64,000 bases of DNA from Sphingobacterium zeae (GCF_030818895.1 NZ_JAUTBA010000001.1:2356001-2420000), one strand, 5' to 3'; positions 8,636-17,346 are shown, counted from the stretch's first letter. Program-made: numbers and translations. Notes: generated by a model not told the origin, from the letters alone.

Positions 8636-9952
8636 ATGGAACAAAATTCAGCATTACACCCAGCCGATATCGCGGAAGAAATCTCGCGTCTAACTAAAGG
8701 GGAACAACATCAGCAGTTTATGAACTATCCACTGGAGGATAGATTGGAAATCTTTTGTTTTTTTGAATTGGATGTTCAGTACACGTTGATCAAATCAATG
8801 ACAGAACATGAACTTTCTGAATTGCTGAATAATCTGAAACCGGATACCCGAAATGATCTGTTATCGGAACTTCCCGATGATTTAATTAAATACCTAATCA
8901 ATCTTTTGAATGAGCGGGAGAAGCAGATGGCTTTGGAACTGATCGGTTACAAGGAGGATAGTATTGCTCGCTTGATGACGCCAATGTATGTGCAGGTTCG
9001 TCCTTATTATACGGTTGACGACGTCTTTCGGCATATTAAGGTGTTTGGAAGAAAGGCTGAGACGCTCAACTTCATCTATGTAGTTGATGAGAAAAATGTC
9101 TTGATCGACGATTTGAAAATTGGTCAACTACTGCTATCGGATTCGTCAACAAAGATTTCTGATCTGATAGACTATAATTTTGCTGCGATTAAAGCTTCAA
9201 CGCCTATGGAAGAAGCTTTTGAGATTTTTCAAAAATATGATCGAAGCGCCCTGCCTATCGTTACTGAAGCTGGTGTATTAGTCGGAATTGTCACATTCGA
9301 CGACGTGTTGGACCGAATCGAAGATCGGGATACAGAAGATATACAGCGATTTGGGGGTATGGAAGAATTGGACCTGGCGTATACGAGAACACCCTTGCTT
9401 CAATTAATTCAAAAAAGGGCAGGCTGGTTGATCATCTTGTTTTTCAGTGAGATGCTTACAGCGTCGGCAATGGGGTTTTTTGAAGGGGAATTGGAAAAGG
9501 CCGTTGTACTGGCTCTATTTGTTCCCTTGATTATATCCAGTGGTGGTAATTCGGGGTCACAGGCTGCATCTTTGATTATCCGTGCGATGGCGCTTGGTGA
9601 ATTGAAGCTTAAGGATTGGTGGTATGTGATGAAGCGTGAAGTTTCTTCGGGTTTAATACTAGGAGGAATATTGGGTACGATTGGTTTTCTACGCATACTG
9701 GCTTGGCATTTTCTGGGCCTATATGATTATGGTCCTTATTGGATCGCAATTGGTTTTACGGTAGCAGTGTCCCTATTGTTTATCGTGCTATGGGGAACGC
9801 TATCGGGTTCGTTTATTCCATTTATTTTACGTCGATTTGGTTTGGACCCTGCTACAGCGTCGGCACCATTTGTTGCTACACTAGTGGACGTTTCGGGATT
9901 AATCATTTATTTCACTGTCGCTGCTTTCTTTTTGCAGGGAAAGTTACTATAG
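8636..9952 (+). CDS. mgtE: Magnesium transporter MgtE
   Basis: Mg2+ channel/transporter of the inner membrane. The 438-residue product has the full MgtE plan: an N-terminal helical magnesium-sensing domain (about 1-115), a CBS pair (about 120-250, with RLMTPMYVQVRPYYTV and STPMEEAFEIFQKYDRSALPI), a linker, and five membrane helices from about 265. Pore motifs PLIISSGGNSGSQ and the last helix DPATASAPFVATLVD are intact, including the conserved pore aspartate. It is a monocistronic unit between its own promoter and terminator. Confidence 0.95.
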   Translation: MEQNSALHPADIAEEISRLTKGEQHQQFMNYPLEDRLEIFCFFELDVQYTLIKSMTEHELSELLNNLKPDTRNDLLSELPDDLIKYLINLLNEREKQMALELIGYKEDSIARLMTPMYVQVRPYYTVDDVFRHIKVFGRKAETLNFIYVVDEKNVLIDDLKIGQLLLSDSSTKISDLIDYNFAAIKASTPMEEAFEIFQKYDRSALPIVTEAGVLVGIVTFDDVLDRIEDRDTEDIQRFGGMEELDLAYTRTPLLQLIQKRAGWLIILFFSEMLTASAMGFFEGELEKAVVLALFVPLIISSGGNSGSQAASLIIRAMALGELKLKDWWYVMKREVSSGLILGGILGTIGFLRILAWHFLGLYDYGPYWIAIGFTVAVSLLFIVLWGTLSGSFIPFILRRFGLDPATASAPFVATLVDVSGLIIYFTVAAFFLQGKLL

Positions 9953-9974
9953 TTCGATACTAAAGTTAACCATC

Positions 9975-10015
9975 AAGAGCCTAAATCATACCGCTCATTT
10001 TAGGCTCTTTTTATT
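9975..10015 (+). terminator. Intrinsic terminator after mgtE
   Basis: Perfect 11-bp stem AAGAGCCTAAA / TTTAGGCTCTT with a 13-base loop and a following T-rich run, 22 bases past the mgtE stop. Confidence 0.88.
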
Positions 10016-10170
10016 GAATAATTTCTTTTTTGCTAATGAACTTCTTCCGTTAAACCTTTCATTTATGTCTGCTTGATCAAGGGCATTTCCTGAACGATGC
10101 GTTTGTAGTTAAATTTGTCCATATTGATTATAGTTATTATACGTATAGAACCTGAAAGCAAAGACTCTGT

Positions 10171-11409
10171 TTATAAATTTAGTCTTCGGTAGAGTCTTCC
10201 CTTTAAACCTCCTTTTTGCGCAATATAAATTCCTTTTTTCCCTGAAAAGATAAACGCGGCGATACATGCTATTGTTATAAATAAAATAGGTTGGCTCCCA
10301 AATAATTCATAACCCATGACAATACAGGCGAGCGGGGTGTTTGTAGCGCCTGAAAATACGGCAACAAAGCCCATGGCAGCCAGCAGGCTGATGGGAAGTG
10401 GAATAACGGTGCTTAATGCACTCCCTAAGGTTGCCCCGATAAAAAACAGCGGGGTGACTTCTCCGCCTTTAAATCCGGCAGAAAGGGTGAAAGTCGTTAA
10501 AAGTAATTTGATGATAAAGTCATAATAATTCGACTGATCGACAAATGCGTTTTGAATCATCGGGATACCAAGTCCAATATAGTTGCTGCTGTGCGATATG
10601 GTAACAATGAGTACCAAAATAATACCGCCGATCACAGGCCTTAGTAGCGTAGCTTTAATTCGTTTGAATTGAAGGCTAAAGAAATCGCTGGTAAATGTAA
10701 AGAGCCATGCTGTAACACCGAATAGAATGCCTGCGGCAAGGCTAAATCCAATATTGGTCAAAGACAACATTGGAATAACATCATGAATTGGATAATGAGT
10801 GTGTGAAATATTCCATAATTGACAGCTGAAGTTCGCAAGATAGGCGGTAAATAAACAGGGTAGTATACCGAAATATCTTTTTTTTCCAACGAGTAGGACT
10901 TCCATACCGAATATTGTTCCGGCGAGTGGGGTACCAAACACAGCGGCAAAGCCTGCAGTGATGCCGATTGAAATTAAGATACGGCGTTCAGTTTTATCGA
11001 AGTCAAACCAGCGATTGAGCTGATCGGAAACTGCTCCACCTATTTGTACGGCAGTTCCTTCACGGCCTGCCGAACCTCCAAACAGATGGGTAAGTAAAGT
11101 TCCGAATAGGACAAGAGGCGCCATGATAAGCGGAATGCGGCGTTGGGGATGAAGGTATTCTTCAATGAGTAGATTATTTCCTTTGCTTGATGGATTTCCC
11201 CAATACTTATAGGACAATGCAATGGCAAATCCCGCTAGGGGGAGTCCATAAATTATCCAAGGATGAGCTTCTCGGTACTGCGTTACCCAATTGAGGGAAA
11301 AGAGAAAAAATGCACAAATAGATCCTACGATGAAACCTATCGCACTACAGGAGATAAGCCATTTAAGAAAAAAATGAAGATTGCTTTGATTAGAATGTGT
11401 TATAGCCAT
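10171..11409 (-). CDS. CLC-F-type fluoride exporter (CLC family)
   Basis: A 412-residue CLC-family anion transporter with about ten hydrophobic segments. The first selectivity region, which in chloride CLCs reads GSGIP, is here GNNLLIEEYLHP, and the gating-glutamate region is SAGREGTAVQIGG; both are the pattern I associate with CLC-F fluoride/proton antiporters. The segment FKGGEVTPLFFIGATLGSAL is also present. The strongest argument is context: a fluoride riboswitch lies directly upstream on the same strand. It would expel F- from the cytoplasm. Assignment as fluoride rather than chloride is an inference from motifs plus riboswitch. Confidence 0.88.
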   Translation of the reverse strand: MAITHSNQSNLHFFLKWLISCSAIGFIVGSICAFFLFSLNWVTQYREAHPWIIYGLPLAGFAIALSYKYWGNPSSKGNNLLIEEYLHPQRRIPLIMAPLVLFGTLLTHLFGGSAGREGTAVQIGGAVSDQLNRWFDFDKTERRILISIGITAGFAAVFGTPLAGTIFGMEVLLVGKKRYFGILPCLFTAYLANFSCQLWNISHTHYPIHDVIPMLSLTNIGFSLAAGILFGVTAWLFTFTSDFFSLQFKRIKATLLRPVIGGIILVLIVTISHSSNYIGLGIPMIQNAFVDQSNYYDFIIKLLLTTFTLSAGFKGGEVTPLFFIGATLGSALSTVIPLPISLLAAMGFVAVFSGATNTPLACIVMGYELFGSQPILFITIACIAAFIFSGKKGIYIAQKGGLKGRLYRRLNL

Positions 11410-11449
11410 AAGTCTACACTTTATATAAAATTATTGTTTTATACTAAAA

Positions 11450-11502
11450 TAGTAGACGTCATCAGCTTATTAGGGCGGTTCAGGGCAGACATCATTGCCG
11501 TA
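11450..11502 (-). ncRNA. Fluoride riboswitch (crcB motif)
   Basis: On the minus strand, about 40 bases before the CLC-F start, lie GGCAATGATGTCTGCC, GAACCGCCCTAA and GCTGATGACGTCTAC in order. They align almost base for base with the known fluoride aptamer core. P1 is GGCA/TGCC and P2 pairs GATGTC with GACGTC through one G-U. The 3' end of the aptamer (GTCTAC, 11452-11457) can alternatively pair with GTAGAC at 11412-11417, just before the start codon. That suggests a translational ON switch in which fluoride binding frees the start region. Confidence 0.88.
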
Positions 11503-11514
11503 TTTATTTCAAAT

Positions 11515-11889
11515 CTACAAAAAGCGAATGATAATAGCAACCCAGCCTGCGATCATCAGTAATCCGCCGAGCGGGGTAATTGGGCCAAGAAACTTTAAAT
11601 TCTTTTTCCAGTATTCGGCAAACGATAGAAAATAGATACTTACCGAGAATAAAAGAGTTCCTAATGTGATCAGATAAAATGCAACTCGTTCAGACTGAAG
11701 ATCAAAGGAGAAATTAAATCCTAAAATCAATAGGGTTAGAGCAGCATACATTTGATATCGAACGCCGACCTCAAACGATTCCAGCTTTTCAGCGGATAGG
11801 ATTTTTTTGAATGCATGGGCGCCAAATGCACCTAGGATAATAGCGAGGCCGCCAAATAGGGCGGCTGTGATGATGACAACGTTTTGCAT
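11515..11889 (-). CDS. DUF423 (YgdD-like) small membrane protein
   Basis: A 124-residue protein of the DUF423 family, with four predicted membrane helices. The conserved glycine-rich first helix GGLAIILGAFGAHAFKKIL, the following RYQMYAALTLL, and the last helix FLGPITPLGGLLMIAGW are all present. Its function is unknown in any organism as far as I can say from family knowledge. It starts 12 bases before elaA ends, and its stop is only about 12 bases upstream of the fluoride riboswitch, so the riboswitch must have its own promoter inside this gene or sit in a read-through transcript. Confidence 0.85.
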   Translation of the reverse strand: MQNVVIITAALFGGLAIILGAFGAHAFKKILSAEKLESFEVGVRYQMYAALTLLILGFNFSFDLQSERVAFYLITLGTLLFSVSIYFLSFAEYWKKNLKFLGPITPLGGLLMIAGWVAIIIRFL

Positions 11890-11900
11890 GCCTAAATTTA

Positions 11901-12353
11901 CTAAATTGTGGGTTTAATCATATCAATATGAAGGATTCCATAATCAGGGTAGGGCTCGGAGATTTGTTTAAACCCTAATTTTTCATAAAAGGATTTTAAA
12001 TGAAATTGTGCACCTATCTGTATCTCGCCTTCCCCAAATTCTTTATAGAGCGATTCGATGGAATGAATCATTAATTGTTGACTCAAACCGGTACCGCGGG
12101 CTTGCTCAGCGACAATGACCCGACCGATGGAAGCCTGCGGATAGGAGAGACCAGGGGGAACTAATCTCGTGTATGCGATGATATCATCATTGTGTTCTGC
12201 CCAAAGATGGAGACAAGCAAAATCCTTATCGTCCAATTCAGGATATAAGCATTCCTGTTCCAAAACAAAAACTTCCATTCGAAGCTTTAAGATACGATAC
12301 AGTTCTTTATTGTTAAGTTCGTCAAACTTCTTGAGGTTCCACTGAAAATCCAT
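11901..12353 (-). CDS. elaA: ElaA-type GNAT N-acetyltransferase
   Basis: GNAT-fold protein of the ElaA family, 150 residues from the ATG at 12353 (MDFQWNLKKF). The core shows LRMEVFVLEQECLYPELDDKD, HLWAEHNDDIIAYTRLVPPG, the acetyl-CoA loop GRVIVAEQARGTGLSQQL, and the end GAQFHLKSFYEKLGFK. The longer frame reading from 12410 would run through the terminator of the upstream gene, so the shorter start is preferred. Substrate is unknown. Confidence 0.88.
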   Translation of the reverse strand: MDFQWNLKKFDELNNKELYRILKLRMEVFVLEQECLYPELDDKDFACLHLWAEHNDDIIAYTRLVPPGLSYPQASIGRVIVAEQARGTGLSQQLMIHSIESLYKEFGEGEIQIGAQFHLKSFYEKLGFKQISEPYPDYGILHIDMIKPTI

Positions 12354-12361
12354 CATTAAAA

Positions 12362-12421
12362 TAAAAAAAAGAGTCAAATTAAATCGATATATCAGGGAAG
12401 ACATACCCAATTTAATTTGAC
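12362..12421 (-). terminator. Intrinsic terminator after yqeY
   Basis: A 12-bp inverted repeat GTCAAATTAAAT / ATTTAATTTGAC with a long loop that contains a smaller GGG/CCC pairing, followed on the minus strand by TCTTTTTTTT. It separates yqeY from elaA. Confidence 0.8.
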
Positions 12422-12440
12422 ACGAGTGATTTGAAAACTT

Positions 12441-12890
12441 TTATGCGAGAAGATTTTTAACGACTTCAGAGATTGTTTTACCATCTGCTTGTCCAGCAAG
12501 CTTTTGATTTGTCGCGCCCATTACTTTACCCATATCTTTAATGGAAGAAGCTCCTGTTTCGGCGATAATTGCTTTGACAATCGTTTCAACTTCTGTCTTG
12601 CTTAACTGTTTCGGTAGATAAGCCTCAATAACTTTTTCTTCCTCAACTTCAATTTCATACAGATCTTCGCGGTTTTGACTTTTATAAATTTCCGCAGATT
12701 CGCGACGTTGTTTGACAAGTTTTTGTAAAACTTTTATTTCCGCCTCTTCGGTAAGATCTTCTGCATGACCTTTTTCTGTTTTCGCTAAGAGGATAGCTGC
12801 TTTAATCGCACGTAAACCACGTAATTTTGCCGTGTCTTTTGCGATCATTGCTGCCTTAATGTCTTGGTTGATTTGTATTTCTAATGACAT
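12441..12890 (-). CDS. yqeY: GatB/YqeY-domain protein
   Basis: A 149-residue helical protein homologous to the tail domain of GatB, the amidotransferase subunit. The start chosen at 12890 (MSLEIQINQDIKAAM) avoids overlap with the upstream SDR gene; a frame from 12917 exists. Conserved segments include LRGLRAIKAAILLAKTEK, KLVKQRRESAEIYKSQNRED, the IEAYLPKQLS motif, and DMGKVMGATNQKL. It is often found near rpsU or gatB elsewhere and is assumed to affect tRNA-linked metabolism; the function of the stand-alone form is not established. Confidence 0.9.
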   Translation of the reverse strand: MSLEIQINQDIKAAMIAKDTAKLRGLRAIKAAILLAKTEKGHAEDLTEEAEIKVLQKLVKQRRESAEIYKSQNREDLYEIEVEEEKVIEAYLPKQLSKTEVETIVKAIIAETGASSIKDMGKVMGATNQKLAGQADGKTISEVVKNLLA

Positions 12891-12900
12891 GATATTTAAA

Positions 12901-13662
12901 TTATTTTCGATTGACAATGGTGCCCGTTGCTTGCGCTGTAGGCATTATTAATAGATCGTTGATATTGACATGTGCAGGTCTAGTAATGACAAAAAGGATG
13001 GTTTCGGCTACATCTTTTCCTGTCAGAGGCTGCACACCACTATAGACATTTTTAGCTTTTTCGCGATCTCCATGGAAACGAACTTCAGAAAACTCTGTCT
13101 CCACCATTCCTGGATCGATAGAGGTTACTTTAATGCCCTGAGTTAGCAAATCAATACGCATGGCCTTAGTCAGCGCATCAACAGCGTGTTTCGTAGCACA
13201 GTATACATTCCCATTCGGATAAACCTCTTTCCCTGCAATAGATCCTAAGTTAACAATATGAGCGCCATTTTCGGTATCCATGAGTGGTATCACTGCCTTA
13301 CTTACATACAATAGGCCTTTAATATTGGTATCAATCATTCTGTCCCAATCGCCGATATCACCATCTTGGATGGGATCCAATCCTTGACTCAGGCCAGCAT
13401 TGTTGATGAGAATATTTATTTTTTTCCATTCGGGGGGCAAACCGTCAATTTGGTTTGCAACTTGCTCAGCATCCCGAACATCAAGTTCAAAAATATGGAT
13501 TTGAATTGTCGGGTAGGTAGCGAGAAGAGTATCTTTTAATTTTTCTAAACGATTTAGCCTACGGGCGCAGAGTAAAAGATTGTAGCCCTCTTTCGCAAGT
13601 AGCTCAGCGCAGGCCTGACCGATTCCAGAACTTGCGCCTGTGATAAAAACTGTTTTAGTCAT
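12901..13662 (-). CDS. SDR-family oxidoreductase (YdfG-like)
   Basis: Classical short-chain dehydrogenase of 253 residues. The nucleotide-binding GASSGIGQA, NNAGLSQG and the catalytic tetrad with YCATK (Tyr and Lys) are present; the arginines after the second strand (CARRLNRL) point to NADP(H). The best match by feel is YdfG, which oxidises 3-hydroxy acids such as L-allo-threonine and serine. The substrate cannot be fixed from sequence. It lies 10 bases upstream of yqeY on the same strand and is likely co-transcribed. Confidence 0.9.
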   Translation of the reverse strand: MTKTVFITGASSGIGQACAELLAKEGYNLLLCARRLNRLEKLKDTLLATYPTIQIHIFELDVRDAEQVANQIDGLPPEWKKINILINNAGLSQGLDPIQDGDIGDWDRMIDTNIKGLLYVSKAVIPLMDTENGAHIVNLGSIAGKEVYPNGNVYCATKHAVDALTKAMRIDLLTQGIKVTSIDPGMVETEFSEVRFHGDREKAKNVYSGVQPLTGKDVAETILFVITRPAHVNINDLLIMPTAQATGTIVNRK

Positions 13663-13738
13663 ATATTCTCACTCTTTGATAACTCTTTGATAATAAAATG
13701 TAATTAGATCAGCCTCAACCAATAGTTGTAGTATTGCG

Positions 13739-14479
13739 CTATTTTGTTGCAATGTAAATCGTACAGATGCCAAATGTTTGCGGCCTAACAATAGTTTCAT
13801 TGAAACCTGCCTTTTTGTTTATAGCAACAAATTTTTGTCCGTCCGGAAATTGAGCGACAGATTCTGGTAGATATTCATACGCGCTGGAATCTTTTGAAAA
13901 AAATTTTCCAATGGTCGGTGTGATAAACTTGAAATAAAAATTGTAGAGTTGTTTAATCGGGAATTTCTTAGGATTTGAAAATTCCAAAATGACAGCCTTT
14001 CCACCTGGTTTTAATACGCGGTAAATGTCTGATAGCCCCTTTTCTAAATTTTCAAAGTTCCGGACTCCGAAAGCTACCGTAACAGCGTCGAACGTGTTAT
14101 CTTCAAACTGAAGCCGCTCAGAATCACCGAGGGCAACTTCAAACTGATTGCTCAAACCCTTACTGGCTATCTTCTTTTTAGCAACCTCAAGCATTCCTTG
14201 GGATATATCAACTCCGATAATCTTTTTTGGATTCAAGATTTTAATTGATTCCAGAGCAAAATCACCAGTTCCTGTCGCTACATCCAACATCAGTTGCGGT
14301 TTTATGGATTTCAAGGCATTAATGGCTTTTTTGCGCCAGATAATGTCGATTCCCAAAGACAGGAAATGGTTTAAGAAATCATAGGAATGGGAAATGTTAT
14401 CAAACATATCTGCTACCTGTTTTTTCTTCCCATCCTTGGTATCTTTATAGGGTTTTAATGTTGAGGAGTCGTGCGTCAT
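13739..14479 (-). CDS. menG: Demethylmenaquinone methyltransferase MenG/UbiE
   Basis: SAM-dependent methyltransferase that makes the last step of menaquinone synthesis. The 246-residue product has the SAM loop DVATGTGDFALE, the family signature VAFGVRNFENLEKGL, and LKPGGKAVILEFSNP. The end IVRPQTFGICTIYIATK is typical of UbiE/MenG. Because Bacteroidota use menaquinone, MenG is the more apt name. A -7 element lies 4 bases before the ATG. Confidence 0.94.
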   Translation of the reverse strand: MTHDSSTLKPYKDTKDGKKKQVADMFDNISHSYDFLNHFLSLGIDIIWRKKAINALKSIKPQLMLDVATGTGDFALESIKILNPKKIIGVDISQGMLEVAKKKIASKGLSNQFEVALGDSERLQFEDNTFDAVTVAFGVRNFENLEKGLSDIYRVLKPGGKAVILEFSNPKKFPIKQLYNFYFKFITPTIGKFFSKDSSAYEYLPESVAQFPDGQKFVAINKKAGFNETIVRPQTFGICTIYIATK

Positions 14480-14483
14480 TTTA

Positions 14484-14491
14484 CAAAGATA
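14484..14491 (-). promoter_or_regulatory. Promoter -7 element of menG
   Basis: TATCTTTG on the minus strand fits TAnnTTTG and ends only 4 bases before the ATG, so the transcript would start at or next to the start codon. Such a leaderless start is inferred, not measured. Confidence 0.5.
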
Positions 14492-14859
14492 CGATATATG
14501 AATATTTTTTAGTACTTAAAAAGGGATTTGTTTTATGCAAAAGTAAGTTTGTTTCGATGGTAGTGGCAGCTATTGATTTATTCTGTATCATTTTGCTTAT
14601 TCACAACAACTTAAGTTATTAACATTTATTAATGTGCTGGTTTATAGCGTTATTTTTTTGTTTTCAACATTTTTTTCAACAACACATGTTGAAAACTGTT
14701 GGTGTAAAACTGTGTTCTTCAAAGCTTTTGAGGTTTAGATGCTGTTCTTCAAATTCTGCTGTGTGTAACTATGCATGGTGGTGAATTTTATTTTTTATAC
14801 ATTTGTTATCCTATCTAGAATTTGTAAGGATAGGAAAGCTATATTTCTGATATAATATC
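14492..14859. promoter_or_regulatory. Divergent menG/dnaB intergenic region
   Basis: Gene-free stretch of about 370 bases. An inverted repeat GTTTTCAACA (14660-14669) / TGTTGAAAAC (14687-14696) with TTTTTCAACAAC between is the main structure, and the half-site TTCAACA recurs. A -7 element TACATTTG lies at 14798-14805, 54 bases before the dnaB ATG. No small ORF or RNA gene was recognised. Confidence 0.5.
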
Positions 14860-16473
14860 ATGATGAACGACAGTAATTTTGAAGCGAATAATACGGATAA
14901 TAACAAACGGGGAAGTTATGGTGAGCGCCGTACCAAATTGAATAATTTGGTAAGCGGTTTGGGTAAACTTCCGCCGCAGGCAGTAGATTTAGAGGAGGCT
15001 GTTTTGGGTGCTTTAATGCTTGAAAAGAATGCGCTGAGTGAGATTATCGATATTCTGAAACCGGAGTCGTTCTATAAGGAATCACATCAAAAGATCTTTG
15101 AAGCGATTTTTGGTCTTTTTCAAAAAACTTCCCCAATTGATATTTTAACCGTTACTTCTGAACTTAGACGGATGGGCGCCCTTGAGATGGTCGGCGGTGC
15201 TTATTACATTACGCAGTTGACGGATCGAGTCGTATCGGCTGCTAATATTGAATATCACGCACGTATCATTTCTCAAAAATATATTCAACGCGAACTGATT
15301 AAAGTTTCGACCGAAATTATTAATAGTTCATATGATGAGACCTCAGATATTTTTGATCTATTAGATCATGCTGAGAAAAGCTTATTTGATATCGCACAGA
15401 ATAACCTGCGACGAGATTCAAGAAAGATGGATGATATCATGCGTGAAGCGATTTCAAATCTTGAAATGCTTCGAGATCGCACGGATGGTTTGACGGGTGT
15501 CCCTTCAGGCCTGACTGCATTGGATCGAATGACCTCAGGTTGGCAGCCTTCTGACCTTGTAATTATTGCGGCACGTCCAGCGATGGGAAAGACGGCATTC
15601 GTGCTTTCCGTTGCACGTAACGCCGCTGTGGAACACGGCAAAGCAGTCGCTGTATTCTCGTTGGAGATGTCATCGGTTCAGCTAGTCAATCGTCTTATTG
15701 CCGGTGAAACTGAAATTGAGCAAGAAAAATTGAAAAAAGGAAATCTAGCTGATCATGAATGGCAACAATTACATTCGCGAATCGGACGGTTGACTGATGC
15801 GCCTATTATTATTGATGATACTCCTGCACTGAATGTGTTTGAATTTAGAGCAAAATGTAGGCGTCTGAAAGCGCAATACGACATTCAAATGGTGATCGTC
15901 GATTACTTGCAGTTGATGCACGGAAAAGCTGAAGGTAAAGGTGGTGGTAACCGTGAACAAGAGATTGGTAGTATTTCTCGTGCTTTAAAGTCTGTTGCAA
16001 AAGAATTAAATATTCCAGTGCTTGCATTGTCGCAATTGAGTCGTGCGGTGGAATCAAGGCCAGGTAATAGCAAACGTCCTATGTTATCCGATTTAAGGGA
16101 GTCGGGATCTATTGAGCAGGATGCTGATATGGTACTTTTCTTATATAGACCAGAATATTATGGCTTAACAGAAGATGAAGAAGGGCGTCCTACTGCTGGT
16201 GTTGGCGAAGTTATTATCGCCAAGCATCGTAATGGGGAGACTGGAATTGTTCCGCTTCGCTTTGTCGGTAAATTTGTAAAGTTTGTGGATCTAGAAGATG
16301 AGTTTTCTGGTATGGGCGGGGGAGATGGATTCGGTGATGCACCTGCTACATTCTCTGCTTCGGCATTGAACCCATCACCAAACTTTGCCGATGATTTTAG
16401 TGCCGGAGGTTTCAGTGGTGGCATTACCATGCCGTCTCGAATGAATGATATGCCTGATGATGCACCATTTTAG
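14860..16473 (+). CDS. dnaB: Replicative DNA helicase DnaB
   Basis: Hexameric 5'-3' helicase of the replication fork. The 537-residue product has an N-terminal helical domain (LPPQAVDLEEAVLGALM onward), a linker, and the RecA-like domain from about residue 210. Walker A is ARPAMGKTAF near 248, Walker B VDYLQLMHG near 350, and DLRESGSIEQDADMV with FLYRPEYYG follow. An acidic, Gly/Ser-rich C-terminal tail ending MPDDAPF extends it beyond E. coli DnaB, a tail often seen in Bacteroidota. Two adjacent ATGs (14860 and 14863) are both possible. A terminator follows. Confidence 0.97.
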   Translation: MMNDSNFEANNTDNNKRGSYGERRTKLNNLVSGLGKLPPQAVDLEEAVLGALMLEKNALSEIIDILKPESFYKESHQKIFEAIFGLFQKTSPIDILTVTSELRRMGALEMVGGAYYITQLTDRVVSAANIEYHARIISQKYIQRELIKVSTEIINSSYDETSDIFDLLDHAEKSLFDIAQNNLRRDSRKMDDIMREAISNLEMLRDRTDGLTGVPSGLTALDRMTSGWQPSDLVIIAARPAMGKTAFVLSVARNAAVEHGKAVAVFSLEMSSVQLVNRLIAGETEIEQEKLKKGNLADHEWQQLHSRIGRLTDAPIIIDDTPALNVFEFRAKCRRLKAQYDIQMVIVDYLQLMHGKAEGKGGGNREQEIGSISRALKSVAKELNIPVLALSQLSRAVESRPGNSKRPMLSDLRESGSIEQDADMVLFLYRPEYYGLTEDEEGRPTAGVGEVIIAKHRNGETGIVPLRFVGKFVKFVDLEDEFSGMGGGDGFGDAPATFSASALNPSPNFADDFSAGGFSGGITMPSRMNDMPDDAPF

Positions 16474-16504
16474 TGATTAATTTTACTTATGTATTTCTAA
16501 TAAA

Positions 16505-16540
16505 ATAAAAACCGAATGATTAAGTTCGGTTTTTTATTTT
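16505..16540 (+). terminator. Intrinsic terminator after dnaB
   Basis: Stem AAAACCGAA / TTCGGTTTT with an 8-base loop, extended by A-rich and T-rich flanks that also pair, then TTTATTTT. Confidence 0.88.
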
Positions 16541-16872
16541 ATAACTACCATGTTATTTACACTCCTTATGTGGGGGGGGGGGGCATCGTAGTAGGTAGTA
16601 ATATAGTAGATTGACTGTATATGCTGTGGTATTATTTAATACACTTGTTAAATGCAGAATAGATGAAGAGGGAATGAATATAGAATTAATCGGAGTAAAC
16701 AATTTTTGTCTTTTTGGTTGGCTTTATTTTAAATAATTTAGACCTTTACTTAGTTTACACGCATACCCAATTTATTAAGATTTTAGGGCTTGGCTAAACG
16801 TTGTGATCCGATTTAAAAGTTGTCGGCAACTAGACAGGCGCCATTTTTTGCAAACACTTATAAAACGTCTAG
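16541..16872. other. Gene-free stretch with a 12-G homopolymer
   Basis: About 330 bases between the dnaB terminator and rlmH. It holds an uninterrupted run of 12 G (16572-16583), extreme for this AT-rich DNA, and otherwise unremarkable AT-rich sequence. No ORF with a plausible product was seen. Confidence 0.6.
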
Positions 16873-17346
16873 ATGAAGATAACATTACTTTGCATAGGTA
16901 AGACGGATGAAAAATACCTGCTTGAGGGAATTGAAAAATACACTAAGCGATTAAAGTTTTATGTCAACTTTAGTATTGTTGTTCTTCCCGACATCAAAAA
17001 TGTTAAGAGTTCTTCTGCTGAACAGCAGAAAGACAAGGAAGCCCTTTTGATTTTAAAGCAACTACAGCCCCAGGATTTTGTTGTTCTGTTGGATGAACAT
17101 GGAAAAGAATTTAGATCTTTAGAGTTTTCTGCTTATCTGGAGAAGATGATGATACAAAGTGTCCAACATCTGGTGTTTGTCATCGGAGGGCCTTATGGTT
17201 TCGATCAAAAAATTTATGATCGAGCGAAGTCAAAAATCTCGTTATCCAAAATGACATTTTCCCACCAAATGATCAGATTGTTCTTTACAGAGCAGCTATA
17301 TCGCGCTTTTTCCATCATGAAGGGCGAGCCTTATCATCACGAATAA
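16873..17346 (+). CDS. rlmH: 23S rRNA pseudouridine-1915 N3-methyltransferase
   Basis: SPOUT-fold methyltransferase that methylates pseudouridine 1915 in helix 69 of 23S rRNA in assembled ribosomes. At 157 residues it is the standard size. Visible are the N-terminal MKITLLCIGKT, LLDEHGKEFRS, the SAM-binding knot region FVIGGPYGFD, and the signature end SHQMIRLFFTEQLYRAF followed by GEPYHH. It is a single gene followed by a tiny membrane-protein ORF 27 bases downstream. Confidence 0.96.
   Translation: MKITLLCIGKTDEKYLLEGIEKYTKRLKFYVNFSIVVLPDIKNVKSSSAEQQKDKEALLILKQLQPQDFVVLLDEHGKEFRSLEFSAYLEKMMIQSVQHLVFVIGGPYGFDQKIYDRAKSKISLSKMTFSHQMIRLFFTEQLYRAFSIMKGEPYHHE

Noticed and set aside
10160..10198. 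AAGACTCT / AGAGTCTT pairing at the end of the CLC-F gene
   Set aside because: It overlaps coding sequence and lacks a T-run on the minus strand; not called as a terminator.
12354..12410. Upstream extension of elaA
   Set aside because: The segment overlaps the yqeY terminator hairpin and adds a hydrophobic lead not seen in ElaA.
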